Below, in pieces: positions 21,911 through 34,440 of a stretch of 64,000 nucleotides of DNA (position 1 is its first letter; the number at the start of each line of letters is the position of its first letter). The notes below the pieces were generated by a model, which did not search any database, was not told the origin of the DNA, and was given only the letters and a program-made list of their open reading frames with translations. The translations under genes and the position numbers were made by a program. The DNA comes from Phyto melanocephala (lineage: Eukaryota; Arthropoda; Insecta; Diptera; Rhinophoridae): positions 72,134,465 through 72,198,464 of the forward strand of contig OW799236.1 of the NCBI GenBank assembly GCA_941918925.1, written 5' to 3'.

Positions 21911-24900
21911 TTCCTTGCGACCACAGATTTATTAAATATGTAAGTGGGTCTAAAATGAAGTTACAAATTTGACAGTAAATACTCGTAATATTTTAAAAAA
22001 TTGTAGCTGTAAATTATAGAAAAATATTTTAGGAATAGCCTTTACTTTAAAGGGAATAAATTTTCAATAATCAACTCAAAAATTTAAAATTAATTGTGGC
22101 GCTATGTGCCACACAGCCGAAGCTACACTTTTTTTTATAGCATTTTCAAAAAAAAAAGTTATTATTGCTGTAGTTAATTACAATAATTTTTTATTTTTTT
22201 TTTTTAATTATTTTTTTTTTATTTTAAAACACAATTTTTACAGTTTATTAAAATCTGTTAAAAAAATTTATTTTCATCCTGAAGCAGTATATTTGAGTTA
22301 AGACTTATTTGATAATATTAAATTACCAGTAATTCAAATATTTTTATTGAAAATTTTTGAATAAAAAGCGTCTTATAATGACAATATAACAGAAGTTGCT
22401 ATGGTATTATTTAAACAGTTTTTAATGTTAGCACGTTTTCTTAATTAAATTTAGTCCTAAGTTTTCTTCTAATTTATATGTTAAAATTAATTCTTTGCTA
22501 TAATAGCAACTCAATTTAACCAAAGGACATTCGAAGGACTTCCTTATTGATAAGAATTACAAATGACTTACTTAAAAAAATTTCATTTATGTTTTTTTTT
22601 TTTTTTGTAAAGAATATTAAATGCTGTTATTAATTTTTGTCCTGAGAGTTCAATTCATATCACAGTAACTTTTGGTCTTTAATTTGCCTTATTATTAGCT
22701 AATTAGCCAAAAATAATTTTGTTTACATCAAATGATTGCTTTTAAAAGTTAAACTTATGAATCAAATGTAGCAGGTTCGTTTTTAATTATACTGTTTGAC
22801 AAGTAGTTAATCCCCAAATCTTCTTATTTTAATTTTATTGAAAACTTGTTCAAAGTTATTTTTTTTTGTAAAAACCTTTGGCTTTTAATATTTGGTATTA
22901 AACATTGACATATTTTAATTAACTTTTATTCGACTATAATAAAGTGACATGCCAATAAAGCAGGGACAACAAAAGAATACGGCGAAATTAGTTGAAATAT
23001 TCTGTATGTGAAATATGCCTTTAAACAGTACTTTTGTTAACTTAATTTATTTATTTAATTTAAATGAAACAATGCCTTAAGGGAAAAATTTATTATGCTT
23101 TTCTTTTGTAGACAATATGATTTATTTACTTTCAAATATTTTTAGAAAAGATATGTTAAAAATAATTAAAAAACTAGAGTAATTCATTCAACAGTTGTCT
23201 ACATACATATTTGTAATAATATTTTATATTAAATAATTTGACCTGATAATAAGGAAGATAACTTAAGAATAGGGAAGAGAAATTTGTCCAATAGATTTTA
23301 TAAAATTTAAAATTTACAAAAGTTTTGAAAATGTGTAAGTCAATATAAAATTATAAAATTTCTCAATGTTTCCTTAAAAGAGATGATTTTTTAAAGTCAT
23401 CCATTAGTGAGTAAGTAGCAGTAATGAGTGCCAGGATATTTAATACGGCATTTGTGTTAGAAATACCCAAATATAAATCACTCGCAATGTTTCTAGACGA
23501 CCTGATAACAGTAACTGGTAAACTATATATTATTTAAATTATATAAATAATACCATAAAACCATAGTCATTAGAATTAAGGTTTTCTAATGCGAGACAAT
23601 AAAACAATAAGAAAAACAGATGTTCTCGCCGCAACTTATTTTAGAATAATTAAATGTCCTAAAGTTTGCTGGGATTTATTTGCAATATATTTTGTGTGTT
23701 GTTGACATATTCAGCTACAAACGTGTTAAGTTGTTACAAATAGTGGTAGCTGTTGTTACTACCCTGCAGGAAATACTTTTGCCGACTATCTTAAATGACT
23801 TTTTGGTGATATTGTTAAGAAAATAATGATCTGAAAAAATTCAAAAAACTTTCAGTAAAATAAAACAATTATGATGATAATTGTTGTTAATTTTTACTTT
23901 TAAAAATAGTATTTTAATTTAATGAGATAATAAGCACCAAGAGTGAAAATAAGAAGAGTTCCAACATGACTAGTGGGTTTTCAATGACAACCACATGTAA
24001 ATGTGTATAGCAAAGAACATTGCATTGACATAATGCTGAGGTTTTCTTGAAAACATCTTTGTTTATATGGGGTTTGAGTGGAACCGTCACAGCACCACTT
24101 TACTAAAGAGTGCAATTCTTGATTGAAATTTAAATAGCAAAAAATTTTTCAAAACTAAGCATTATCATGATAGAGTATGATCAAAAAAAAGTTACAAGTT
24201 TATTTCAGCAGTAAAACATTTATTTTATCTGGGTAGCATAATAATTTTGCATTTTGAACCTAATCATAACATGGATGTAATTTGAACGATATGCGTTTGT
24301 CGATAAATTCGTTTTCGTAATCATTGCTAGAGCTTCTTGCGGATACAAATTTTTTACAATTTCATACAAAATTCTGGATTTTTTTTATATTGGAACCTCT
24401 CTGAATTAAGGTTTTGGCTTTTTTTTTTTTTGGTTTTTTTTAAAATAAATTGAAAAATTTCAATGATTGTTCTTGACCAGGCATGATAGCGACTAATAGA
24501 ATCACGTTTGGTTCTGTTTACCGCTTTCTCCCTAAGTTCAAATCTACACATTTTTTACAAAACTTTGTAATTGCTCATAACATAATGAGAGCAATAACTA
24601 TTGCTTACTTTTCCAAAAATATGGTTTACAGAATCGTCAAGCCTTTAATTTTCGGGGGTTTTAAGCCATATAGAAAAAATTTCGTGGCATGTGGTATTAT
24701 CACTCATTATTTGTTTCTTTTTTAATCGGAAAATTTCGGCAAATAATTTTATAGGTGCCTTAAAGTAGCTTCTCCAGACGTTCATTTGGTGTTGAAGCAT
24801 TATAAAGAAAAGAACTTTTCGATTATAGAATTTATTTTTTTTTTTCTTAACTTAACGAATAGAGTAAAAATTTAAATAAAATAGCACTAAAAGAATAAAA

Positions 24901-25803
24901 TCTAATGCTGTTGACAGCAAACAAGTTGAGCTTCAAATCGAACAAAAAATCGTTAAAAAATTGCATTCTAATAAAAAATTACACGCTTTTAAAAACGAGC
25001 AATTTCATCTAAGTATTTTTGTTGCTTTTAATTCACTTAAAAATACTCAAGTTTAACGTTCCGTTATATTGTTATTCTTGACAAATGAGACAAAGTTTTT
25101 GCATTTTCTTATTTTTTAACAAGTGTTCTTTCATATTTGATACAAATATTTACTCAAATTGAAACTTAAAAGAACGACTTTTGGGCAGCTGGTTTAGCAA
25201 ATCTTACACTGTGCATTATCTGGGGTATAATTGATCAGTAGTTCTGATACAGAGTCGTTAGTGTATCCATGCAGTTCTACTATAGATTTTTTCTGCAGGG
25301 TAAATAACCGAGCATGCGTGTGTACGTGTATGTGTGGCGGCGTGTATGAGTGTCTGTTCTGTTTTTTTTTCTGAACAAACAAATAAATTGTTAAAACACA
25401 CTAAAACTAAATGACACAAAAAACCCAATTTATCAATAGAAGAAGATTTATCAACAATTGATTGTATGGTTATGGGCATGTGCGTGTTGTATTAAAAATA
25501 AAAATGTAAAAACAGTGGTCATTTAAAGTATTTTTTAGTAAAACTTAATTTCAATATTTTTTAATAATTGTAAGATGTTTATGAAAGATTATGATGTTCT
25601 AGACCCTTAAGACCCGCCAATGATATATTTATGCAAATGATGTGAAAGTATTAACTGAGGAAGTGCTGCGGAAGCTTACCACTGGTTGTATTTAGTCCAT
25701 AAAACCGCTATGCTTTAATGCAAGGCTTATCAACACACAAATGTCAAATTTTTAGAAACGACTTTTGTGGTTGGTGCAAAACCATCTTTCTAGAAAGCTC
25801 AGT
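21911..25803. other. AT-rich DNA, nothing recognised
   Basis: About 3.9 kb with long T and A runs (22190-22220, 24418-24440). A GT-rich patch lies at 25314-25360. Short open frames only; none supported. Confidence 0.4.
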
Positions 25804-26207
25804 GGTGCGATTCACTAACTTTTAACGATCCGACAATCGTTAAATTTGTCGACACTTGTTATTGTTTGCACTATCGATTTTGCGATTCAATAAATACTAT
25901 TTAACGATACTCGACAACTGTAACAATAAAGTTACATCTTTGTCGTAAAAAGTGTCTAAATAAATTCACCACTAACATCCCTCATACTGGTAGTCGCGCC
26001 ATAGCCGAATACTTACACAAGTGGTTTTTGAGTCGGGTATAGAGTTCAACTTTTTGTCGATAAAATAAACAACCAACAAATTATTGTCGTTTACATAACA
26101 ATAACAACTGTCGTTAAAATATGCTACTGAATACCGAAATCGATAAGATTGTTGTTAACTGTTTTTAGCGATACGAATATCGCTAAAATAAGTTACTGAA
26201 TCGCACT
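25804..26207. repeat. MITE-like repeat with inverted ends
   Basis: The left end GGTGCGATTCACTAACTTTT leads into AACGAT. The right end, in reverse, reads AGTGCGATTCAGTAACTTAT followed by TTTAGCGAT, an imperfect TIR of about 28 bp. The 404-bp interior is dense in CGAT/ATCG and TTAACGA motifs in both directions. Non-coding; superfamily not recognised. Confidence 0.5.
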
Positions 26208-27194
26208 ACAGGTTATCTTATGTCTAGTTGTAAGGTAAGTTGTTGATCAGCTGCAATATTTGACTTAGTAAGAGATATAAATATACTCGACAGTTGACTT
26301 TCCAATTGTAGAAGAATTACCACTAAAAAATTCTGTTGTCATAACGAAAGATGCTAATATTTGCCCAAAGTCTATCCTAGAACTAGCATCTGTTATTTAG
26401 CAACTGGTTAATTTTATTTGCTTTGGGTAGCAATAATATCAAATTAAAGTACTACAAAAAAATCCCCATCAAAATCCATTTCCAGATGAGTCATAAGGCA
26501 TAATAGTTCCAGTGATCTAAGAAAGAACTCTGATCAGGCGTGAGCAAAGAGATTTTACCACGGTAATATAATAATACGGGGAATGAATGAATGTACGTTT
26601 AGTTGAAGTTAGTTCCAGAAATATTTTTTTTTTTGTACGTAGTTCGTTTATAACACATTGCATGTCATTGTTAACGGCTTTATTTGGCGTTTATAAACGC
26701 TTGTGAAAGAAATTAACTGGAAAAATTTCATGTCTTCCCAATTAATGTTAAACCTTCGATTTGATTATGGTATATGAGGACTTAAATGCCCAACAGTCAT
26801 GTTTATTTTACGGTTACATCAAGTCGATTTTTTTTGCAATACATTAATAGGACAAATCATTTGTAATATGAAAATTTCGACCTAACAAATAGTGCAGGTT
26901 AAAGATTATCAAAAAAGTAAAAGCCCGTTATATCTATAGAAATGAAATTCCATTCTTTCGAGAGAAAACCAGTTAACCAGTTACTATCTTTTGTTGATAT
27001 GACATGAAGTTTAGTCAATATGTATTTCGGCTTATCTATCTCTTTTAGAAATTTAAAATGTTAAATAAAGCACATAAATTTTAAAGTCAACTTAAAGTTT
27101 TCATTGTTTGAAAATTATTTGATTTGAATGTTTGTTATACTTCCTCTGACATGGTTAATTCGGAAGTTCTAATTAAGGGCTCACTTGTTCCAGC
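26208..27194. other. AT-rich DNA, nothing recognised
   Basis: About 1 kb with no supported feature. Confidence 0.4.
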
Positions 27195-27795
27195 ATAGCA
27201 ATTAGTATCTCAAAAGTAAAATGGGTAATGTTAGTTTCTAAAGTACGAATCGTAGCAAATTAATTTTTCTAGATCTTAAACTTACATATCCCCAGAGGAA
27301 AAAAACGAAAAATGGGATATCGCTCGTATAGGTGGCGAATTTAACATTAAGTGCTCACCAAAATGAATTCCTTACAAGTCCATTATTTCATTTGCTGTAT
27401 GGTTCGTAGCGTCGTTTGAGTAAAATCAGGGCTTACCGAGACCATGCTCCTGAATTGCGGAAAGCACATAGTCCGTTAACATGGTGCGACAATGGTTTAT
27501 GGTAACATTCTAATTTTGCATAATTTTTAAAGATATATGAACAATTAATTCTACCTGCCCATAAACAACATCATAACTTTGTTTTTAATGGATAAAGTGG
27601 TAGATCTTGGTACTGTTTAGGTTGCTCATAAGCCCAAATACGGCAATTTTGTACTGAACTGAACAAAAATTTAGGATAGAATATGGCAAAACATTTGTCA
27701 AAGAAAGCTGTTTTTCCGTAATACTAGTAATTTAGAAACGTTGTTGTTGTACGATACTGAACAGAAATTACAAAGTAGTTTGATATGAGTCATGC
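27195..27795 (-). pseudogene. mariner transposase relic
   Basis: Minus-strand frames give MTHIKLLCNFCSVS (27740-27790), then NCRIWAYEQPKQYQDLPLYP (about 27570-27640, the segment after the first catalytic Asp) and CCLWAG. Next come AMLTDYVL-type sequence (RTMLTDYVLSAIQEHG), DATNHTANE (second catalytic region, about 27380), FFLWGYV (third region) and ATIRTLETNITH near 27240. It is the same family as the relic at 9.84-10.29 kb, which keeps complementary parts. Many stops and shifts; inactive. Ends not resolved. Confidence 0.65.
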
Positions 27796-30700
27796 GTGCT
27801 CGATTAAAAAGCCCGTTTAAAACAAACATTACGATGAATCACCTAATGTAATGCCATGATAATAATAATCGTGCTAATAGAGCTAACTTATTTGACACAT
27901 ACTACCTAATCAAGTACAAAGGGGAGCACGATTAACCAGTATATTTACGATGTCTTATAGAATAAATCTCATTGATCTTCCAATGTTTTTGACTAAGTCT
28001 TGACAAACAATATTCACCATAGATAGATCTAAAAACGGTAATCAAAAGTTATTAGTCTTGAGAACAGTTTGTTGTTTAAGACCTTAGCTTTTCGTAACAA
28101 TTCTATTGGGTGTATAATTTTTTTGCTATTCAATTTTTAGGAAAAAATTCTTTTAATATGTCGCTTAACGGAAAATTTCTATAATTGTTTTAAGTTTTAA
28201 GGAAGACTTTTAATAATTCCCAATGCACTATCAAGTTTTTGTTGAAAAATTTTTCATATAAAATATTTTATATAAATTTTAAATGTTTCATAACACTTAT
28301 TAATAAATTACTTTAATAAACCCGCAGTCATTGAATATTTCTGTATTAGAAAAACCGAAACACAGGATGAAGTTCAATTCTTTTGGATCTGTCATAAACA
28401 TTAACACTGCAATGAAAATGCCAAACAATTTACTTCAACGCGGACAAAGAACAGACACAAATATTATATTTTTATAAATTTATCGCAAGAGAAGGATTCT
28501 ATAAAATTTAACTTAAACTTGTCTACAATTCATTTCATTTTCTACAAATATTTTTACTTTTATCGTTTTTGTAAATAATTCGTTTGAGTTTCATATAACG
28601 TCAAATTATTTAAAAAAAATATTTTCTTTCACATTATTTTGTTTCAAATTATAATTTTAGTGATGATTTAAATCAAATTTAAATTATTCTATAAACTTCT
28701 TTGTTCAATCTGAAATTGAATTTTTTCTCTATTAAAATAAATATAATTTAAAAACCAAACTGTAGCTTAACAACTTCTAGTTTTTGCTCGTTCATTGCCA
28801 CTGTTTAACGGTTGACTGAATACTTCGAAAAGTCGCTATATGATTAGGCAGCAGTGGCAACAAAGATTTATTTTTATTTTTTCTATTTTTTTTTTTTTGA
28901 TACGGTTCAATTGATGGCTCTAAAGACTATAAAATACAACATTGAAAATTCATATAATCGCACAGGAAGGAAACTACGCATACATCTACACCCATATAGC
29001 GTACAAGTACATGTACATGTAAGACAATACCCCTTTTTGATTTTTTCAAACCAAAATATAGCACGTAAGAATGATGTGTACTAAAACATAAATAAAAAAA
29101 AAACTGAAAACTCTGTCCTTGATAGTTTGTCTTCATGCCTGTGTCCTACTGACTTCTATACTAGTGTAACAGTGTCAATTTATAAGTGAATGGGTATGTG
29201 TGTTTTTATAATTTTAGCATCTATATTTTGTGCTCAACCGCAAATACCCAGTCCAGTCATTGATGCGTATAGTGTAGTTGTGGGCATTTGCACAATGAAC
29301 GTTTATTTATTTTGACACTTAAACACGTACATTGTACGTATGTAGACGAATTTTAAAAAAAAAAAAAGTCTCATATTTATACATACAAACGCACGAACAC
29401 ACAGTAAATAAATGTATTTGTACTTGTGTACACAAATAGAAACACGCATACTTCATATTAAGATTGTGTCTCCAATAAATTTGATAATTTCTTTTGCAGC
29501 CTGCAACCTAATGGTTACAGAATTTAATGATCGAATGATTGAATGATAAAAAGTCTAGTTTGTATTAAAAAGTGCAAGTTAGAGGGAGAGAGATAGATAG
29601 AAGTAATATTGGTAAATATCAAGCAGGGTTGGGAAATGTTTCAAAATTAAATGTTCTTATGATTGACGCATAAATAAGTAGAAAACATAAGAACTTTATC
29701 ACATTTTACCTTACGTGTATACTAAAGAGCTGCACAAAATGTTATAAATTTTATGTACTCTAATTCATACTACTTCCAATCTCTATGTTTAATTTGAATA
29801 ACAAACGAACATAACAAAATCTTACTTTTACAAAAACAAATCAATTTTCACAGCTGTCTGTGTTAGGGTTTTTGTTTTCAAGCAAAGTAGAATATTAAAA
29901 TAAAATGCGACAACAAAATATATCATATTATCACACAAATTAAGAAGATATTAAGAAGCAGTGTTACTAAATAATTATATTTTGGACTTTTAAAAAGGAA
30001 ACGTATCCTTGTAATCAATTTTTTTAGTATATAAGTAGTAACTAATCTCACTACAGAACATTAAAATTTAAACTCTTTATGCAAGATTCTCTTTGGTTCC
30101 TCTTTTCAACCTAATCCAAATTTTCCTTTAGTTAGTAATTAAGTTGTATGAGCAGTGCATAAAAACATATTCATAATTAGTACTTTTATAAAACAACGAC
30201 TGCACAAAGAAACAAAATTAAACTTTTTTAGTGTTGACTGGAACTTTATTGCAAATTTTTTACTAATATGAGGTCGGTGAGTTAAAAACAAATCTCCGTT
30301 TTTCTCCATCAGCATGCATTCCAAAAATTAAAAGTTCAAGAAATCACAACTCATTGAGCGGTTTTTAAAATTGTTTTTTTTTTTTTTTTTTTTTTTTTAA
30401 TGTAACTGTTATCTTTAAAAAAATCTTGAAAATCACAAAAAAAAAAAAAAAAAAATACTGAGAAATTGTTGTTGAAGTAAAAAATAAAAAAATTAAAAAT
30501 TAAAATTTTTTATTTAAAAAAAATCAAGAAAACTCCAAAATATTTTCATATAACCTATGAACATGATGAGGCATCGATCATACAAATCTATTGCCGTGTT
30601 TCGCTTTTACTCACAATTAAGTAAAAGTACCTCATTTTGAAATGAATGAAAAAAGAATAATTTAGTGTTACAAATCACTGAATATACATCAGCTAAATAT

Positions 30701-30990
30701 AATAACATCGGTGTCGTTGCACAGTAGTGTCTTTTAAAAATAATAAATGAAATCAAAAGTTGTAGATCGATTTGAACAAAATATAGATCGTTTTGTTCTG
30801 AACATATTTGCCAAAAGGGGTTTTTTGTCCTTTCATATTTTTTAAGGAGGTTAAAGTAAATCATAAATGATAAAATTTTGTTTAAAAAACACATTTTTCT
30901 GTCACAACTTAAAACCAATGTAAGCACGACTTAAAGATAATTCTGTTGACGAGTTTTTGGTTTTTGTTTCAACTGAATAGAGTAAACCGC
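27796..30990. other. AT-rich DNA, nothing recognised
   Basis: About 3.2 kb, including T and A homopolymers at 30370-30400 and 30438-30456 that may be tails of unrecognised retroposons. The 106-codon minus-strand frame at 30607-30927 has no ATG at its start, no domain and a low-complexity surround; I do not treat it as a gene. Confidence 0.35.
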
Positions 30991-30999
30991 TTTCAAGTA

Positions 31000-31430
31000 T
31001 GTATGATAAGAGTGCCTTGGTTGCAAAAAGTCGAACTGATAGAAAAAACCATATGGAGATTTGAATTCAGTGTCCCAAATAACCTTAAAAACAACATTCA
31101 GTTCTTAATCAACAAAAACATTCTTCCCTTGTGTTATTAAAACAAGATGTTTTTAATAAACCTTTAATAAGAGAGACAAGAATTTCATATGCAGATGTCA
31201 CATTGATGAAAATAATTGTCATAAAAGTACTAGAAAAACTTCCCAAAGTAAAAGGTCCTGATTACCTATAAAGAGAAATATTTAATTTTCCTTAAAAAAA
31301 CAAAAATTTTTTTTCTTGAACAGAGTATATGAGAAATTTACACACACATTGCCAGATGCCCATACATTAACAGCCAGATGATTATAGAAAAATTTCCTAA
31401 GATGCTTAATAATGAGCCCAAAATATAAAA
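31000..31430 (+). pseudogene. possible non-LTR reverse transcriptase relic
   Basis: VIKVLEKLPKVKGPDYL near 31215-31270 resembles the conserved segment before RT domain 1 (AIKxL...NNKAPGPDGIP). FLNRVYEKFT (31312-31350) and PDDYRKIS (about 31373-31400, compare PDDYRPIS) follow in the expected order. Distances are compressed and stops are frequent, so this is a heavily decayed remnant at best. Confidence 0.35.
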
Positions 31431-31929
31431 GGAATCCCTTCTCTGTCTACAGATAAGTGTTAAATGCCTTAAGATATATAATAAATATGTATCTTAGTTG
31501 TTCTTTTTACTTAATGTTTGACTTCCAAATAATTTGTAATATTGCTCACGGCAAAAAAAAAAACGAAATAACGATATTATTTATTTGTTTATAAATTAGG
31601 ATTTTAAGAATGTTAGAAGGATGTTTAAACATTTGTCAAATAATATTAAATTTTCTGCTCATTTTACTTTACCAGTGAAGGGCACATTAATAGAGTTTGT
31701 AAAGTAATTCATATTAAAAAATCTCCTTCGAAAATAAGTTAATAAGCGAAATTCGACATAATAAACATTATGCCGGTTAAACATTAAATTGCTCTATTTC
31801 AGTTGGCTGAGTTAAATTTGAGCCAACTTAGTTAACTCTAGAAACGTCGTTGATTTAATTTAATTTAATTTTTTTTTTATTATTTTGCTTTAATATTTCC
31901 TTTTATGATATGATTTCGAATTTTTACAT

Positions 31930-32510
31930 AACAAATATCTTCTATCTACTAGTCAAGCCCTTTTGTTGGAAACCCATATTGATGGAGTTAAACAAAATCA
32001 TACGCCATTTTGCCTTGGACGCCATCTTGGATTATAAACGGTTTAGAGTTTACTGTATTTTACGGATCAAGCCTTTTAATTCGATACCAATATTGTTGAA
32101 ATTGAGGGGACACAGTCACAATTACTATAATTGGCCCTTATATCCGCCATTTAAGTTAGGACGCCATTTTTGATAATACATTTTTTCATAGTTTACTATA
32201 TTTTTATTCTGTATATTTAAAAATACTGTATTTTAACTACATATAAGTTATTGTATGCCATTTTGTAATGACGGTTACTATGAGATTATTATATTGTGCT
32301 GGTTAATCCCTTTCATTTTTTAATTGAAAAACTTTAATTTTCGTTCACTAATTTTGCGCAATACACCAAAGCAACTGTTTTTTATTGCCGACACCTTAGT
32401 TCATATGATATGAATGGTGATACAAACCATTACTATTGCATTACTTCACGTTTTAAAGGGTATTCAAGATTCGACACGGCCGAATTTAACACTCTTACTT
32501 GTTCCTTATG
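31930..32510 (+). mobile_element. DINE-1-like element, right part
   Basis: Internal repeats of the type ACGCCATTTTG and TCAAGCC(C)TTTTRTTCGATACC occur near 31950-32180. The right end has ATTCGACACGGCCGAATTTA (imperfect hairpin) followed by ACACTCTTACTTG at 32489-32501, the same terminus as the copies ending at 4524 (reverse) and 14966. The left hairpin end is missing. The open frame at 31910-32173 lies within the repeat and is not a gene. Confidence 0.55.
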
Positions 32511-33189
32511 TAGATATTTATGTAAAAAATCTAAGTTTTGTTTTTCTATTTTTTCAATTTAGGCACAAATAAAATAGTATGAAATCCGCCATATTGTTTT
32601 AATGGTGATTTAAAGATTGAACATTTTTTATGGTTACTGTATTCTACTATTCAAGCATTTTTTTCGATAATCAGAGAGACAGTCGAAATAAATTTAGTCC
32701 CAAAATTTCGGATTTTTCAGTTAAAATAAAATCTACTAACCAAAATAGGTAGCGTCACCAAAGCGCATCAAGTTAACTCATACCATTTAGTTTTATACCA
32801 AAATTAAATCGCTGAAAAATTTATTTTTTTGTAAGTTTTAGAAAAATACCTAGGCAGTGGTATCTTGGTGTTTGTCAGCATCTCATCTGTTCTAGCCAAA
32901 GTTTTTGTCTTTTTTTGATATTCCGTTTTATTCTCTCATATATTCGCTATAGTCGCAGTTTCGTGCAGTCCTCAGCTTTGCTACCGCTCTACTAAGAGGT
33001 ATGGATATAGTAGATCAGAATATGATGATGGTGCCTTTTATTTCTAACACTTTGTACACTAATAAGGACTTCTGAATATGTTCCAATAGCAGTTAAAATG
33101 ACTGACTATCCTACAAAGTCTTCCGATTATGTCAAATTATGTCAAAATTACATGAGTAAATCTTAACAAAGTGTGTGATTGGATGCCAC
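32511..33189. other. AT-rich DNA, nothing recognised
   Basis: About 0.7 kb. Part of the 3' leader of the neighbouring retrotransposon may extend into it. Confidence 0.35.
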
Positions 33190-34440
33190 ACTGTCATTTG
33201 GTTGGTTGGTTATCGTGGTAGTTCGCTGCACACCAACAGTCAAGTAGAGTCTGTATGACTCCGTTTTGACAGGACCACATCACTCGTCAGCTTCTAGTGT
33301 ATCTCAGAATAAAATCCAAGAGTAAGGGTACTAGATCCACCCCGTGGCCCTGAGATATCTCAGTAGATAATTCAGTCCAACTTCAGATATCGCAGAGAGG
33401 CCATCTAGTATATGTTCGCCCAGAAATCTGTGTCTCTTAGCCGCCAGTGCAGGACATTCGCAGAGAAAGTGGAAAACCGATTCCTCCTTCTCTCTATCCA
33501 GACAACTGCGACAATGGTCGTTCGATGGGAGTCCGAGCCGACTTGCATGTTTGACTAACATCCAGTGACCCGTCAATACCGCCAGCAACCTCGATATGTC
33601 CCTCCGACTCCGACTGGTAAGTTGCAATGTACGTCGTGCATCAAAAGAGGGCCACGTAAGCCGTGCCACCTTACACGTGCTCAGCCCACGCCACCTGTTA
33701 TCAGCCTTCCGGAGAAAGTGTCTGGAGATTCTGCTCTTAATAGTCCCCAACGGGATTGCAACTGCAATTGCATTAGAGATATCCAGAGCAGATCCTCCCC
33801 TGGCTAGCTCATCAGCACGCTCGTTACCATAGTGGCCCTTATGCGCAGGAATCCAAACTAGAGTAACGTCAGCACGCTGACCAAGCCTTGACAGTTCCTT
33901 TCTACATTGGCCAACTAATTTAGACGTAATAATGTATGACCTGAGTGACAAGAGTGCCGCCTGACTGTCGACAAATATACCAATGCTCCCGTGGATATTC
34001 CCGTCATTCAGTATCCTACATGCTTCCCTGATAGCGAGTACTTCCGCCTGAAAAACGCTGCAATCATCCGGAAGACGGAAGGAGAGTTCAATCTCCGGTC
34101 CATCAGAGAAGACACCAGATCCAACACCACATTCCATCCTCGAACCGTCAGTATAGATCCTGGTGTCAAAACTCCCCAAAAGGCGACCCCCATTCCACTC
34201 TCTCCTGGAGGGAATAAGAACCCTGAACGCCCCATCAAAATCCATGTAGGGCGTAATGTAGTCAGAGGGTTGATTCTCGCTCGAAGGCAGCGTGGCCAAT
34301 ATACTCGCATGGCCATACGTCCTCGACCTCCAACATCCAGTCGCATTAAGCCTCACCGCACTACTTGCCACACTGTCATACTTGCTTACAAACAGCAACT
34401 CTGATCGCACAGAAACTACTATTTTATAAAAATTTCCAAT
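33190..34440 (-). mobile_element. 5'-truncated non-LTR retrotransposon (I/LOA-like group)
   Basis: A GC-richer island that holds the RNase H frame at 33331-34410 plus a 3' untranslated part ending near 33190 (minus-strand CGATAACCAACCAACCAAAT). Upstream of the frame, at about 34410-34440, the sequence abruptly becomes AT-rich, so the endonuclease and RT parts are absent. This is the usual 5' truncation of target-primed insertion. No target-site duplication could be set by eye. Confidence 0.65.
33331..34410 (-). CDS. C-terminal RNase H region of a non-LTR ORF2
   Basis: A 359-codon uninterrupted frame encoding the end of a retrotransposon polyprotein. The RNase H domain spans about residues 85-205: TDGS (first Asp), FQAEVLAIREA (Glu), FVDSQAAL (Asp) and HKGHYGNERADELAR (His and last Asp), so all catalytic residues are present. 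RNase H degrades the RNA strand of RNA:DNA hybrids during retrotransposition. A zinc-finger-like CRSC...HFLCEC motif follows near residues 297-317, and the protein ends YLLRYLRATGWI. Non-LTR elements with RNase H belong to the I, LOA and related clades. The start is arbitrary because the real N-terminus (endonuclease, RT) is lost. Base composition is clearly unlike the surroundings, which suggests a fairly recent insertion. Plus-strand frames inside it are shadows. Confidence 0.8.
   Translation of the reverse strand: MRSELLFVSKYDSVASSAVRLNATGCWRSRTYGHASILATLPSSENQPSDYITPYMDFDGAFRVLIPSRREWNGGRLLGSFDTRIYTDGSRMECGVGSGVFSDGPEIELSFRLPDDCSVFQAEVLAIREACRILNDGNIHGSIGIFVDSQAALLSLRSYIITSKLVGQCRKELSRLGQRADVTLVWIPAHKGHYGNERADELARGGSALDISNAIAVAIPLGTIKSRISRHFLRKADNRWRGLSTCKVARLTWPSFDARRTLQLTSRSRRDISRLLAVLTGHWMLVKHASRLGLPSNDHCRSCLDREKEESVFHFLCECPALAAKRHRFLGEHILDGLSAISEVGLNYLLRYLRATGWI

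Noticed and set aside
30607..30927. 106-codon minus-strand frame
   Set aside because: Starts with GTG, has no recognisable domain, and lies in AT-rich DNA where such frames are expected by chance.
33565..34404. Three plus-strand frames of 78-137 codons and one shifted minus-strand frame
   Set aside because: Shadows of the RNase H frame, which has all catalytic motifs in the 33331-34410 minus frame.
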